A stretch of 54,634 nucleotides of DNA. Source: Acidobacteriota bacterium (GTDB lineage: Bacteria; Acidobacteriota; Vicinamibacteria; Vicinamibacterales; UBA8438). Below the pieces are notes generated by a model. The model made no database searches, was not told where the DNA came from, and saw nothing but the letters and a program-made list of their open reading frames with translations. Made by a program: the position numbers and the translations under genes. This document shows positions 33,422 through 41,905 of this stretch, piece after piece (positions within the stretch are counted from its first letter, which is position 1; each line of letters opens with the position of its first letter). The DNA lies in contig JAGWAJ010000022.1 of the NCBI GenBank assembly GCA_021296475.1, positions 536-55,169 of the forward strand. Reading direction: 5' to 3'.

Positions 33422-33838
33422 ATGGTGGCCACCGCCCGCTGCGAGGTCCGGACGACGGGGCAGGGCGACGTGCGCGACATCTCAGCGGAGGTGGCCGCCG
33501 CCGTGGCGCGCTCCGGCCTCACCTCCGGCGTGGTGACGGTGGCGGTCGTCGGCTCCACGGCGTCCATCACGACGATCGAGCACGAGCCGGGCGCCGTCGC
33601 GGATCTCGGCGCGGCTCTGGAGCGCCTGGCGCCGCGCCGCGGCGAGTACCGGCACCACGAGCGCTGGGGCGACGACAACGGCTCGAGCCATGTCCGCGCC
33701 GCCATTCTCGGACCGTCCATCACGCTCCCGTTCACGGACGGCCAGGTCGACCTCGGCACCTGGCAGCAGATCGTCCTGGCCGAGCTCGACACCCGGCCGC
33801 GCACGCGACGGGTCGTGGTGCGGATGCTGGGGGACTGA
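33422..33838 (+). CDS. yjbQ: YjbQ/UPF0047 family protein
   Basis: 138 residues, the standard length for the family. Start ATG at 33422 because homologues begin here and upstream sequence in this frame is the unrelated amidohydrolase remnant. Family features are the N-terminal strand RCEVRTTGQGDVRDISAEVA, SGVVTVAVVGSTASITTIEH, then the conserved HHERWGDDNGSSHVRAAILG, and PFTDGQVDLGTWQQIVLAEL. The glutamate and histidines of those segments form the presumed active site. E. coli YjbQ has weak thiamine-phosphate synthase activity, but the physiological role is unsettled. The M16 protease gene starts 4 bp downstream. Confidence 0.9.
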   Translation: MVATARCEVRTTGQGDVRDISAEVAAAVARSGLTSGVVTVAVVGSTASITTIEHEPGAVADLGAALERLAPRRGEYRHHERWGDDNGSSHVRAAILGPSITLPFTDGQVDLGTWQQIVLAELDTRPRTRRVVVRMLGD

Positions 33839-33842
33839 GCCG

Positions 33843-35165
33843 GTGTCCGCCACGCTGCCCTACACCAAGGCGACGCTCGACAACGGGCTCGACGTCATCG
33901 TGCACGAGGAGCACGCCTGCCCCGTCGTCGCCGTCAACCTCTGGTACCACGTCGGATCCAAGAACGAGCGCCCGGGGCGGACGGGGTTCGCGCACCTGTT
34001 CGAGCACCTGATGTTCGAGGGCTCCGAGCACCACGACAGCGGCTACTTCCGGCCGCTCGAGGAGGCCGGCGGCGCCCTGAACGGGTCGACCAACGCCGAC
34101 CGGACCAACTACTGGGCGACCGTGCCGCGGGAGGCGGTCGAGCGCGCGCTGTGGCTCGAGTCCGACCGGATGGGGTACCTGCTGCCGGCCCTGTCCGCCG
34201 ACAAGCTCGCCACGCAGCGCGACGTGGTGCTGAACGAACGCCGCCAGAACTACGAGAACCGACCCTACGGCCTGGCGATGATGGTCCTCGCCGCGGCCCA
34301 TTTCCCCTCGCCCCACCCGTACCACTGGCCGACGATCGGCATGCCGGCGGACCTGCACGCGGTGCAGCTCGACGACGTCCGGGAGTTCTTCGCGGCCTAC
34401 TATCACCCGGGCAACGCGTCGCTCGCCATCGCCGGCGACATCGACACGGACGAGGCCCTCGCCCTCGCCGCCCGGTACTTCGCGGAGATCCCCGCCGGTC
34501 CCCCGCCGCCGCCCGTGGCGGTTCCCACCGCTTCGTCCGGGGCGTCCGCCTCGTTGCCCCTTTCGTTGTGCCTCGAGGATCGGGTCGAGCTTGCGCGCGT
34601 CTACCTCACGTGGCGCACGACGGCTCTGTTCGAAGCGGGCGACGCGGAGCTCGACGTGCTGGCCGACCTCCTGGCCGGCGGCCTGTCGTCCCGTCTCCAC
34701 CGGGCCCTGGTCCGCGATCGCCGCCTGGCGACGGATGTCAGCGCGTGGCAGGATTCGCGGGAGATAGCGGGGCTGTTCGCGATCTCGGCCACGGTCGCGC
34801 CGACCGCCCGGGCGGCCGACGTGGAGGCGGTCGTCGAGGACGCGCTGGCCCGCTTGGCGTTCGAGGGTCCGAGCGGGGACGAGCTGGCCCGCGTTCTCCG
34901 CTCCGCGGAGAGTGCAGCGGCTGCGCTCCTGCAGCGGGTCGGCGGGTTCGGCGGAAGGTCCGACCAGTTGAACCGCTACAACGTGTACGCGGGGACGCCC
35001 GGCTACCTCGCCGGCGACCTGGCCCGCTACCGGCGGGTGGACGGGAACGGGGTGCGCGCCGCGGCGGCCCGGCTTGCGGCAGAGCGCCGCGTCGCGCTCT
35101 CGATCGTGCCGCTAGGGTCGACCGGCGCCGCTCTCCCGGGCGCCGTGCCGGCGGACGTCTCGTGA
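33843..35165 (+). CDS. M16-family zinc metalloprotease, catalytic subunit
   Basis: 440 residues from GTG at 33843, 4 bp after yjbQ. The inverted zinc motif HxxEH is present (RTGFAHLFEHLMFEGSEHHD), with the second-domain glutamate expected in the LNERRQNYENRPYGL helix. Two M16 domains are recognisable (ALAARYFAEIPAGPP ends the first). There is no signal peptide, suggesting a cytoplasmic enzyme, although M16 pairs can be periplasmic. It is paired with a partner lacking the zinc motif whose start overlaps this stop (GTGA), the classic heterodimer layout of bacterial M16B proteases that degrade or process peptides. Confidence 0.92.
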   Translation: MSATLPYTKATLDNGLDVIVHEEHACPVVAVNLWYHVGSKNERPGRTGFAHLFEHLMFEGSEHHDSGYFRPLEEAGGALNGSTNADRTNYWATVPREAVERALWLESDRMGYLLPALSADKLATQRDVVLNERRQNYENRPYGLAMMVLAAAHFPSPHPYHWPTIGMPADLHAVQLDDVREFFAAYYHPGNASLAIAGDIDTDEALALAARYFAEIPAGPPPPPVAVPTASSGASASLPLSLCLEDRVELARVYLTWRTTALFEAGDAELDVLADLLAGGLSSRLHRALVRDRRLATDVSAWQDSREIAGLFAISATVAPTARAADVEAVVEDALARLAFEGPSGDELARVLRSAESAAAALLQRVGGFGGRSDQLNRYNVYAGTPGYLAGDLARYRRVDGNGVRAAAARLAAERRVALSIVPLGSTGAALPGAVPADVS

Positions 35166-36514
35166 CTCCCGCCGACCGCACGGCCCTGCCGGGCCTCGGC
35201 GAACCGTCCCCCTTCGAGTTCCCGCGCGTCGCGACCGACGCGCTCCCGAACGGCATCCGCCTCTCGACCATCGACCGGCCGCGCTCGGAGCTGGTCACCG
35301 TGCTGCTGTTGCTGCGCCACGGTTCGGCCGCGGACCCGCCCGGCCGTGAGGGGCTGGCGGCGCTGACCGGCGACCTCCTCGACGAGGGCAGCCGCGAGCG
35401 CTCCGGGATCGAACTGCACCGGGCGCTGCAGCGGATCGGCGGGGCGCTGGCGACCGAGGTGACCAGCGACGGCACGCTCGTGTCGGTCACGGCGCTCGCA
35501 CGCTTCGCCCGCGAGGCGATCGCCCACCTCATCGAGGTGGTGGCGCGCCCGCGATTCGATCCCGACGACGTCGACCGGGTGCGGGGGCTGCGCCTGAATC
35601 GCCTGGCCCAGATGCAGCGGGTCGCGGGCGCCGTTGCCGACCGCGCCTGGCTCGCCGCGCTCTACGGCTCCCATCCATACGCCCACTCGCCGGTCGGTTC
35701 CGCCTCCTCGCTCGAGGCGGCCGGCGCCGAGGACGTCGCCGCGTTCCACGCGCGTCACTTCGGCTCCCCGGGCTGGACGGTGATTGTCGTCGGCGCCGGC
35801 GGGGCCCGGCTGCGGGCCCTCGCGGCCGAGCAGCTCGCGGCGGTGCCCGGCAGCGGGGACGGCTCCCCCTCGCCTCCGCCGCCCGACCCGGAGCCCTCGC
35901 CCCGGCGGCTGGTGTTCCTCTCGCGCCCCGGTGCCGTGCAGTCGGAGATCCGCCTCGGGCATCTCGGCGCTGCCCGCACCTCGCCCGACTACCCCGCGCT
36001 GCTGGTGCTCAACATGGTGCTCGGAGGCCAGTTCGTCAGCCGGATCAACTCGAATCTGCGGGAGAGGAAGGGCTACACGTACGGCGCCCGCACCGTGCTG
36101 AGCCTGCGCCGCGGCCGTGGACCGTTCCTGCTGCGTGCGGCGGTGGAGACGTCCGCCACGACCGACGCGATTCGCGAGGCGGCGGCGGAGATCGCGGACA
36201 TCGGCGGCGACCGTCCGGTGTCGGCGGGTGAGCTCGACGGCGCCCGCGCCGCGCTCACCCGCGGCTTCGCCCGCCGCTTCGAGACGGCCGGGCAACTCGC
36301 CGCCGCCGCCATGCACCTGGCGTTGTTCGACCTCCCGGCCGACGACTACAGGACGTTCGTCCCGCGCGTCGCGGCCGTCGACGCCGGCGACGTCGCGGGC
36401 GCGGCAGCCCGCCACCTGCACCCCGAGCGGCTCATCGCCGTCGTCGTCGGAGACAGCGACAGGTTGCTCGCCTCCCTCGGCGAAGCCGGTTTCGGCGAGC
36501 CGGTCGAGCCCTGA
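35162..36514 (+). CDS. M16-family protein, non-catalytic partner subunit
   Basis: 450 residues from GTG at 35162. At the place of HxxEH the sequence is GLAALTGDLLDEGSRERSGI, so zinc is not bound. The C-terminal domain keeps the substrate-holding Arg-Tyr pair (NLRERKGYTYGARTVLSLRR) that M16B dimers use in trans. A Pro/Ser insert (SPSPPPPDPEPSPRRLVF) joins the domains. With the preceding gene it should form the active alpha-beta protease. The PTS/chaperone or quinone-cofactor genes that sometimes accompany such pairs are not nearby. Confidence 0.9.
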   Translation: MTPADRTALPGLGEPSPFEFPRVATDALPNGIRLSTIDRPRSELVTVLLLLRHGSAADPPGREGLAALTGDLLDEGSRERSGIELHRALQRIGGALATEVTSDGTLVSVTALARFAREAIAHLIEVVARPRFDPDDVDRVRGLRLNRLAQMQRVAGAVADRAWLAALYGSHPYAHSPVGSASSLEAAGAEDVAAFHARHFGSPGWTVIVVGAGGARLRALAAEQLAAVPGSGDGSPSPPPPDPEPSPRRLVFLSRPGAVQSEIRLGHLGAARTSPDYPALLVLNMVLGGQFVSRINSNLRERKGYTYGARTVLSLRRGRGPFLLRAAVETSATTDAIREAAAEIADIGGDRPVSAGELDGARAALTRGFARRFETAGQLAAAAMHLALFDLPADDYRTFVPRVAAVDAGDVAGAAARHLHPERLIAVVVGDSDRLLASLGEAGFGEPVEP

Positions 36515-36644
36515 TGCCGATCTCCCGTCCGGCTCCCGGGCCGGCGCGGCGGCGCGGTCGTCTGAACGGGGAGGCGGCCGCAACCGTCACAATGAGGTAG
36601 AGTCGAAGTTCGGTCGCGTTGCCGCGACTTGCCGGTTCGTGTCC

Positions 36645-36848
36645 ATGTCGTTCTTCCGCGTCGGCCTGAGCCTCGTCGGCATCATCGGCGTTCTGGCCGC
36701 CACCCTGGCAGGGGCGACGATCTGGCTCTTGCTCACGGAGCCGCTGACCGTGGCCGACGCCATGAACGAGCAGGACCTCACGCCGCTGGTGCGCGAGCTG
36801 GCAAGCATCCTCTACGCCGCCCTCCGCAGCCTGCTGCGGTTCCTCTGA
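36645..36848 (+). CDS. Small single-helix membrane protein
   Basis: 67 residues from ATG at 36645: one transmembrane helix (LVGIIGVLAATLAGATIWLL) followed by an amphipathic C-terminal region (LTPLVRELASILYAALRSLL). There is no ribosome-binding site of note, but CACAAT (36588-36593) and TAGAGT (36599-36604) are possible -10 boxes. I do not recognise the family. Support is the coding-like composition, the clean helix and its isolated position between the M16 pair and a convergent hydrolase. Confidence 0.55.
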   Translation: MSFFRVGLSLVGIIGVLAATLAGATIWLLLTEPLTVADAMNEQDLTPLVRELASILYAALRSLLRFL

Positions 36849-36857
36849 GGTCCTGTC

Positions 36858-36909
36858 AGGCGGCCGCCGCTACAGGCCTTCGGCCGCCCTTGCAGGCCGT
36901 CGGCCGGCG
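36858..36909. repeat. GC-rich inverted and imperfect direct repeats between convergent genes
   Basis: The gap between the small membrane protein and the convergent hydrolase holds a GGCGGCCGCC palindrome and two imperfect copies of CAGGCC-(T/G)-TCGGCCG. It may serve as a bidirectional terminator; no T-run is present. Confidence 0.35.
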
Positions 36910-37932
36910 CTACACGCGACGGGCGAGGAAGCGGATCAGGGCGTACCCGTCGAGCCAACTGAACGGTGCGATCCCCGTGCTGTAGTGGCCGCAGGGCAGG
37001 ACGAACACCTCCGGGTCGAGCCCGCGGCGCCGGAAGTCGGCCACGAGCTCCCGGGACAGCCGCACCGGGAACGAGTGGTCGTAGCGCGCGTAGACGAGGA
37101 GAACGCGCTTCCCACGCATCCGCTCGACGTACGGGGCCGGGCTGATCGGCATCCACAGATCGCGGAGCAGGGAGAGATCGACCGAGCCGTCGAGGCCCTC
37201 GCGGACGTGCGCCGTCGACAGCCCCTCCCAGACCACGTCGGCGAAGTACGGCGAGATGTGGTTGAGCGCCGCGGCCGTGATGCGCCGGTCGTGGGCGGCG
37301 GTCAGCAGCGCGAGGCACGACCCGAGGCTGGTTCCGAGGATGCCGATGCGTTGGTAGCCTCGCGTCCGCAGCCAGTCGACGGCGCGCCGCGCGTCGAGCA
37401 CCGCCTGCCGGCAGACCTGCAGGGTGCGGCCGATGTTGGCGCTCACGATGTAGTCGGCGCGGTGCAGTTCCGGCGGCATGCGCGTGTCGTGGTACGGCAG
37501 GCTCAGCCGGAGGGCGCTGATGCCGAAGCGCGCGATCAGCCGGGACAGCCCGACGTGGGCGCCGGCATCCGCGTTCCACTGGGGGAGCACGACCACGGCC
37601 CGCCGCGCCGCCCCGCGGGCGGCGGCGCGCAGGCGCTCGGCGGCGAAGTAGCGCGCCCGGACGACGTTGTTCTCGGGGTGCGGCGTCACGACGGCGCTGG
37701 GGTAGTCCAGGAGGTGCCCGTCGAAGCGGAAGCCCTCCGCGGGAGGGGCCGAATAGAATCGTTCGCTCCCGGCGGTCGCGGCGGCCGCCCAGGCTCGCAG
37801 CGACTCGGCGGGCGACTCGGTTCGGGCGGCGTCCGGCAGCCAGTCGAGCCCCCAGTCGAAGGGGCGGACCACGCGGTCCGTGGTCACCGCCACGAGCCGC
37901 CGCTCCCAGGCGTGGAACAGACGCGCGATCAT
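36910..37932 (-). CDS. Alpha/beta hydrolase (abhydrolase 18-like)
   Basis: 340 residues from ATG at 37932. The nucleophile elbow is GILGTSLGSCLALL, the acid is probably the Asp in VYARYDHSFPV, and the base His is in LPCGHYSTGIAPFSWLDGYA. The strand VVVLPQWNADAGAHVGLSRL precedes the lid. There is no signal peptide, so it is cytoplasmic. Substrate unknown; the family includes esterases and uncharacterised hydrolases. A minus-strand TAGCAT box (37955-37960) lies 22 bases upstream and overlaps the TACTAT box of the divergent rhodanese gene, so the two promoters interleave. Confidence 0.82.
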   Translation of the reverse strand: MIARLFHAWERRLVAVTTDRVVRPFDWGLDWLPDAARTESPAESLRAWAAAATAGSERFYSAPPAEGFRFDGHLLDYPSAVVTPHPENNVVRARYFAAERLRAAARGAARRAVVVLPQWNADAGAHVGLSRLIARFGISALRLSLPYHDTRMPPELHRADYIVSANIGRTLQVCRQAVLDARRAVDWLRTRGYQRIGILGTSLGSCLALLTAAHDRRITAAALNHISPYFADVVWEGLSTAHVREGLDGSVDLSLLRDLWMPISPAPYVERMRGKRVLLVYARYDHSFPVRLSRELVADFRRRGLDPEVFVLPCGHYSTGIAPFSWLDGYALIRFLARRV

Positions 37933-37954
37933 CGAGGGCTCGGCACGGGCGGGA

Positions 37955-37964
37955 ATGCTACTAT
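37955..37964. promoter_or_regulatory. Overlapping divergent -10 boxes
   Basis: Plus strand TACTAT (37959-37964) points at the rhodanese gene and minus strand TAGCAT (37955-37960) points at the hydrolase gene; they share two bases. Polymerase binding at one should exclude the other. No -35 consensus was seen on either side. Confidence 0.4.
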
Positions 37965-37992
37965 GGCGCTCCGAAGGAGGGTGGGACCGGCG

Positions 37993-38445
37993 ATGGGCAC
38001 AAGGGACATCAACGTCAGTCAGGCGCGCGAGCTGCAGCAGAACGAGGGTTACACCTACGTCGACGTCCGCTCGGTCCCCGAATTCGACGGCGGCCATCCG
38101 GCCGGCGCGTGCAACGTGCCGCTCCTGCACCGCGACCCGGCGACCGGCCAGATGATGCCGAACCCCGAGTTCCTCGCCGTGATGCAGGCCAACTACGACC
38201 CGGACGCCCGGCTGCTCGTCGGGTGTCAGATGGGCGGTCGGTCCGCCCGCGCCGCCCAGATCCTGGCGTCGGCCGGCTACACCGACGTCTGCAACGTGAT
38301 GGGCGGCTTCGGCGGCGCGCACGATCGCGCCACCGGGCAGGTCGTTCATCCCGGGTGGGCCGGAGCGGGCCTGCCGGTGGAGACCGAGTCCGCCCCGAAC
38401 ACCCGCTACGAGGAGTTGCGGGCCAAGGCGCGCACGCGCCCCTGA
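37993..38445 (+). CDS. Rhodanese-domain sulfurtransferase
   Basis: 150 residues, a single rhodanese domain. ATG at 37993 is preceded by GAAGGAGG. Motifs: INVSQARELQQNEGYTYVDV near the N-terminus, the strand RSVPEFDGGHPAGACNVPLL, and the active-site loop VGCQMGGRSARAAQILASAG with catalytic Cys in CQMGGR. The short loop fits persulfide transfer rather than Cdc25-type phosphatase activity. It may deliver sulfur to cytoplasmic acceptors; no sulfur-pathway genes are adjacent. It converges with the amidase gene across a short hairpin. Confidence 0.9.
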   Translation: MGTRDINVSQARELQQNEGYTYVDVRSVPEFDGGHPAGACNVPLLHRDPATGQMMPNPEFLAVMQANYDPDARLLVGCQMGGRSARAAQILASAGYTDVCNVMGGFGGAHDRATGQVVHPGWAGAGLPVETESAPNTRYEELRAKARTRP

Positions 38446-38452
38446 CGGGGCG
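38437..38452. terminator. Short hairpin at the convergent rhodanese/amidase junction
   Basis: CGCCCC / GGGGCG with loop TGAC; the loop contains the rhodanese stop codon, and the amidase stop is 3 bp away. Weak terminator candidate. Confidence 0.3.
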
Positions 38453-38454
38453 GG

Positions 38455-39846
38455 TCAGGAGTTCGCACCGTTCTCCGGCGCAGACGCCTGGCCCCGGATG
38501 GTCTGCTCCCAGGCCGCCGCCAGCGCGAGGAGGGCGGCCGTGCCGTCTCGGCGGCCGACGAGTTGCAGGCCTGCCGGCAGCCCTCCGGCGTGGCCGCAGG
38601 GTATCGCAATCGCCGGGTGCCCCGTCAGGTCGAAGAGCTGCGTGAGCCGCAGCGTCAGGGGGCGGACGGCCTCGGTTGTGCCGCCCACGGCGATCCTCTC
38701 GACTCCGAGGCGCGGAGGGACGATCGGCAGCGCGGGGAGCAGGAGGGCGTCGCAGCCTTCGAGCGCCGTGTCGACCTCGCCCGCCAGGACCGCCCGCCCG
38801 CGTTGCGCCCGCACGTAGTCCTCGGCCAGCACGTAGCGCCCCAGCGCCAGCCGCAGGCGCACTTCCTCGCTGAGATCCTCCCCGTGTCGGTCGAGCAGCG
38901 TCCGATGGCAGGCGGCCGCCTCCGGGAGTTGCGTGTGCAGGTAGACCGGACCGGCGTCGGCGGCGTGGGGGATGTCGGCGTCCGCGATGCGGCAGCCGTC
39001 GCCCGCGAGGCGCTCGACCGCCGCCTCGAACGCCTCCTCGACGCTCGGCTCGAGCAGGTCGAGAAAGTAGCGCCGCGGCACCCCGAGGCGTGGGTGGGGC
39101 TGCACCGGGGCCGCCCGCGCGTCGCTGGCGTCGCCGCCGGCGGACCGTCCCCGCAGGACGCGGTACAGCGTCTCCGCGTCCCGCACCGACCGCGCGATCG
39201 GTCCGACGTGGTCGAGCGACGGGGCCAAGGGGAAGACGCCATCCGCGCTCACCTCGCCGTAGGCCGGCTTCAGGCCGACCACTCCGCACGCCGACGCCGG
39301 GATGCGGATGGAGCCCCCGGTGTCGGTCCCGACGGAAGCCAGCGCCATGCCGGTCGACACCGAGACGGCCGAGCCGCTGCTCGAGCCGCCGGCCACGTGC
39401 CGCGGGTCGTGCGGGTTCCGTGTCGGGCCGCAAGCCGACGCCTCGCCGGTGGTGCCGAACGCCAGCTCGTGCAGGTTGCACTTGCCGACGATCACGGCGC
39501 CGGCGGCACGCAGGTGCGCGGCGACGGCGGCGTCCGCCGCCGCGCGGTGCCCCGCGCGCACTGGCGTCGCCGCCGTGGTGGGCGCTCCGGCGAGATCGAT
39601 GACGTCCTTGAGCGACACCGGAACGCCGTGCAGCGGTCCGCGGTCCTCCCCGCGGGCGAGCTCCCGATCCGCGGCCCGGGCTTCCGCTCGCGACTCGTCC
39701 GCGCGCACCAGCACGAACGCGTTCAGGGTCTCGTCGAGCGCCGCGATGGTTGCGAGGCACTCCTCGACGAGCGCGGTCGCCGTCACGTCGCGTTGGCGGA
39801 GGGCGGCGGCGAGGTCGGCGATCGTCGTCGCGGGCGAGACGATCAT
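38455..39846 (-). CDS. Amidase signature-family enzyme (GatA/AtzE-like)
   Basis: 463 residues with complete catalytic motifs: Lys in LHGVPVSLKDVIDLAG, the Gly/Ser-rich loop HVAGGSSSGSAVSVSTG with cis-Ser, and the nucleophile Ser in ASVGTDTGGSIRIPA. GLKPAYGEVSADGVFPLAPS and FDLTGHPAIAIPCGHAGGL complete the family pattern. There is no signal peptide. A small protein gene overlaps its start (ATGA) and an FAD oxidoreductase gene is upstream, an arrangement like the AtzG-AtzE amidase pairs. It probably hydrolyses a small amide; the partner oxidase suggests catabolism of a nitrogenous compound. Not a transamidosome GatA, since gatB and gatC are absent. Confidence 0.92.
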   Translation of the reverse strand: MIVSPATTIADLAAALRQRDVTATALVEECLATIAALDETLNAFVLVRADESRAEARAADRELARGEDRGPLHGVPVSLKDVIDLAGAPTTAATPVRAGHRAAADAAVAAHLRAAGAVIVGKCNLHELAFGTTGEASACGPTRNPHDPRHVAGGSSSGSAVSVSTGMALASVGTDTGGSIRIPASACGVVGLKPAYGEVSADGVFPLAPSLDHVGPIARSVRDAETLYRVLRGRSAGGDASDARAAPVQPHPRLGVPRRYFLDLLEPSVEEAFEAAVERLAGDGCRIADADIPHAADAGPVYLHTQLPEAAACHRTLLDRHGEDLSEEVRLRLALGRYVLAEDYVRAQRGRAVLAGEVDTALEGCDALLLPALPIVPPRLGVERIAVGGTTEAVRPLTLRLTQLFDLTGHPAIAIPCGHAGGLPAGLQLVGRRDGTAALLALAAAWEQTIRGQASAPENGANS

Positions 39847-40058
39847 CGGCTGCCGTCGGGGCCGCGGCCGGGGGGCGGGATCGGTGGCCGGGCGTCGGGC
39901 GCACCGCCCTCGCCGCCGTCGCCCGGTCCCTGCGTCCAGTCGGCGGCCCGCAGCGCCCGCGTCGCGCGCTGCAGCATGTCGAGCAACGGCTCGAGCCCCG
40001 GGCTGCCCTGCTCGGCCGCGTCGCGGCGAGCGTGATCGAACCAGGCGTCGAGGTCCAT
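39843..40058 (-). CDS. Small protein translationally coupled to the amidase
   Basis: 71 residues. Its stop overlaps the amidase ATG (ATGA) and its ATG shares one base with the stop of the upstream FAD oxidoreductase (TGATG). The N-terminal half is an amphipathic helix pair (LDAWFDHARRDAAEQGSPGL then LEPLLDMLQRATRALRAADW); the C-terminal 25 residues are Gly/Pro-rich and disordered. Position and size resemble AtzG or GatC, short helical partners that stabilise amidases, but I see no residue-level match. Support comes from the tight coupling on both sides. Confidence 0.6.
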   Translation of the reverse strand: MDLDAWFDHARRDAAEQGSPGLEPLLDMLQRATRALRAADWTQGPGDGGEGGAPDARPPIPPPGRGPDGSR

Positions 40059-41242
40059 CAGATCATCGCTTCGTCGTGGAACGTCTCACCGCGCGCGAAG
40101 CGACCGGGATCGAACGCGCCGATGTCGAGCGTCGTCGACGCGCCGGTGACCAGCAGCTCCGCCATCGCGGCCCCGGTGGCCGGCGCCATCATGAGCCCGT
40201 GGCCGCTGAAGCCGTTGGCGAGCACGAAGCCGTCCAGCTCGGGATGCTCGCCCAGCAGGGGATTGTGATCGGACGTCATCTCGTAGAGCCCCGCCCACGC
40301 CTCGACCAGCTCCGCCGCCTCGAACCCGGGCAGGCGGGCGACGAGCGGAGGGCGGACGACGTCGGCCCAGCGATCCGGGTCGGCGCGGAAGTTCTCGCCG
40401 GGCGGCTCGTCCGGATTGGTGTACGCGACGACGATGCGATCGGGATCCTCCGGCGCCGCCGGATCGTCGTGGCGCCAGTGCACGCCGCCCGGATCGACGA
40501 CGACCGGGAAACGGTGCGGCCAGCGGCGCGGGAGCGAGCAGCGGAAGAGATGCTGGCGCACCGGCGTGACCGGCAGATCGACGCCGGCACGCGCCGCGAG
40601 CGTGGCCGCGAAGGGCCCTGCGGCGTTGACGACGGCCCGCGCTTCGAGGGCTCGGCCGTCGCCGAGGGTCACGCCGCCGACGCGGCCCCCGGCCGTTCCG
40701 ACCCCAGTCACCTCGCCCGTGACGTAGGCGGCGCCGGCGGCAGCGGCGGCGTGGCGGAAGCCGGCCAGCACTTCGCGTGGATTCGCGTACCCGTCGTCCG
40801 GGCCGAAGACGCCGAAGCGGATGTCGTCGAGGCGGAGGTCGGGCACCAGCGTGCGGATGGCGTCGACGTCGAGCCGCTCCACCCTGGCCCCGAGCTCCCG
40901 CTGCCGTGCGTAGCGCCGCTCGAAGCGGGAAACGCCCGCCGCGTCGACGAGGAACAGGTAGCCGCGCTGGCGGAACCAGGCGCGGGGGCGGTGTTCCGGG
41001 ACGCGCATGGCGGCGTCGAAACGCTCGTAGAAGCGGACGCTGTGCTGGGCGAGCCGGATGTTCGCGGCGGAGCTGAACTGCTGCCGGACGCCGCCCATGG
41101 CGAGGAAGGACGACGCGCGGCGATAGCTGGGGTCGCGCTCGACGACCGTCACCTGACCCCGAAAGCCGCGGTCGAGCAGGTGCCAGGCGATGCTCGACCC
41201 GACGACCCCGCCGCCGACGATGACGATCCGGTCCGTGGGCAT
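40058..41242 (-). CDS. FAD-dependent oxidoreductase (DAO / sarcosine oxidase-like family)
   Basis: 394 residues from ATG at 41242. An N-terminal dinucleotide-binding fold (RIVIVGGGVVGSSIAWHLLD) and the family's typical segments follow: RASSFLAMGGVRQQFSSAAN, GYANPREVLAGFRHAAAAAG, ARAVVNAAGPFAATLAARAG, and the C-terminal FAD contact HPELDGFVLANGFSGHGLMM. Members oxidise secondary or tertiary amines or amino acids such as sarcosine, glycine or dimethylglycine. It heads a three-gene coupled set with the small protein and the amidase, hinting at breakdown of an N-alkyl amide or amino-acid derivative. No signal peptide. The SRPBCC gene lies 26 bp upstream and may belong to the same transcript. Confidence 0.9.
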   Translation of the reverse strand: MPTDRIVIVGGGVVGSSIAWHLLDRGFRGQVTVVERDPSYRRASSFLAMGGVRQQFSSAANIRLAQHSVRFYERFDAAMRVPEHRPRAWFRQRGYLFLVDAAGVSRFERRYARQRELGARVERLDVDAIRTLVPDLRLDDIRFGVFGPDDGYANPREVLAGFRHAAAAAGAAYVTGEVTGVGTAGGRVGGVTLGDGRALEARAVVNAAGPFAATLAARAGVDLPVTPVRQHLFRCSLPRRWPHRFPVVVDPGGVHWRHDDPAAPEDPDRIVVAYTNPDEPPGENFRADPDRWADVVRPPLVARLPGFEAAELVEAWAGLYEMTSDHNPLLGEHPELDGFVLANGFSGHGLMMAPATGAAMAELLVTGASTTLDIGAFDPGRFARGETFHDEAMI

Positions 41243-41268
41243 GCCTCGGTGGCTGCGCCGGGCGCCGA

Positions 41269-41814
41269 TCAGAGCGGCGGCGCCACGCCCCGGGGCGGCA
41301 GAAGGGGGTCCGCGCCCTGCTCCAGGTAGCGCTTCAGCGATCCGAGGGACTCGACCCAGCCGGCGGTCAGGAGGTCGTAGTACCGGCCCCAGCGCGCGTT
41401 GTCGTGCGTTCCTCCCTGCCGCACGTGCAGCCGCGTGCCCGGTCCCGCGACGTGGCAGGTGACCTCCAGGCCCATCGGGCCGATCGGGTCGTCCTCGGGG
41501 GGCAGCCAGTACGCGTCGGCGACGAAGAACTGACGCCCGTCCCGGAACTCCATCACCGTGCCGTAGAAGACGCCGCCCAGCATGCCGAACACGTCGTCCG
41601 GGAACGGTGACGAGCGCCACTCCACCGCGTAGACGCCCAGCGGTCGCGGCGTGGTGACCGCCCGCACTGTGCGCCACCAGATGGCGAGCGCCTCGGCATC
41701 GAAGAAGGCGGCCAGCACCTGCGAGGGCGCAGCGGTGATCGCGACATCGTGTTCGATCTGCCGGCCGCGGTTCTTGACCATCGCTACGGCTGTCGGATCC
41801 GGTGAAACGGCCAT
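41269..41814 (-). CDS. SRPBCC / AHSA1-type START-fold protein
   Basis: 181 residues. The START-like fold is indicated by IEHDVAITAAPSQVLAAFFD, EALAIWWRTVRAVTTPRPLG, the middle strands (GGVFYGTVMEFRDGRQFFVA) and the C-terminal long helix WVESLGSLKRYLEQGADP. Such domains bind hydrophobic ligands or assist chaperones; enzymatic activity is rarely known. ATG at 41814 is used; ATG at 41781 would drop an 11-residue leader that is not conserved-looking. The ligand is unknown. Confidence 0.82.
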   Translation of the reverse strand: MAVSPDPTAVAMVKNRGRQIEHDVAITAAPSQVLAAFFDAEALAIWWRTVRAVTTPRPLGVYAVEWRSSPFPDDVFGMLGGVFYGTVMEFRDGRQFFVADAYWLPPEDDPIGPMGLEVTCHVAGPGTRLHVRQGGTHDNARWGRYYDLLTAGWVESLGSLKRYLEQGADPLLPPRGVAPPL

Positions 41815-41905
41815 CCTATCACCGGCGACGGCTGTGCGGCGCGCCGGATCGCGGCAGGCGCGCCGGACTCCCGCCCACCAGTCGGTGCCGGACGGCTCCG
41901 CATCG

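Noticed and set aside
38455-39846. Glu-tRNA(Gln) amidotransferase subunit A
   Set aside because: No gatB or gatC is adjacent and the neighbours are an FAD amine oxidase and a small coupled protein, which point to a catabolic amidase.
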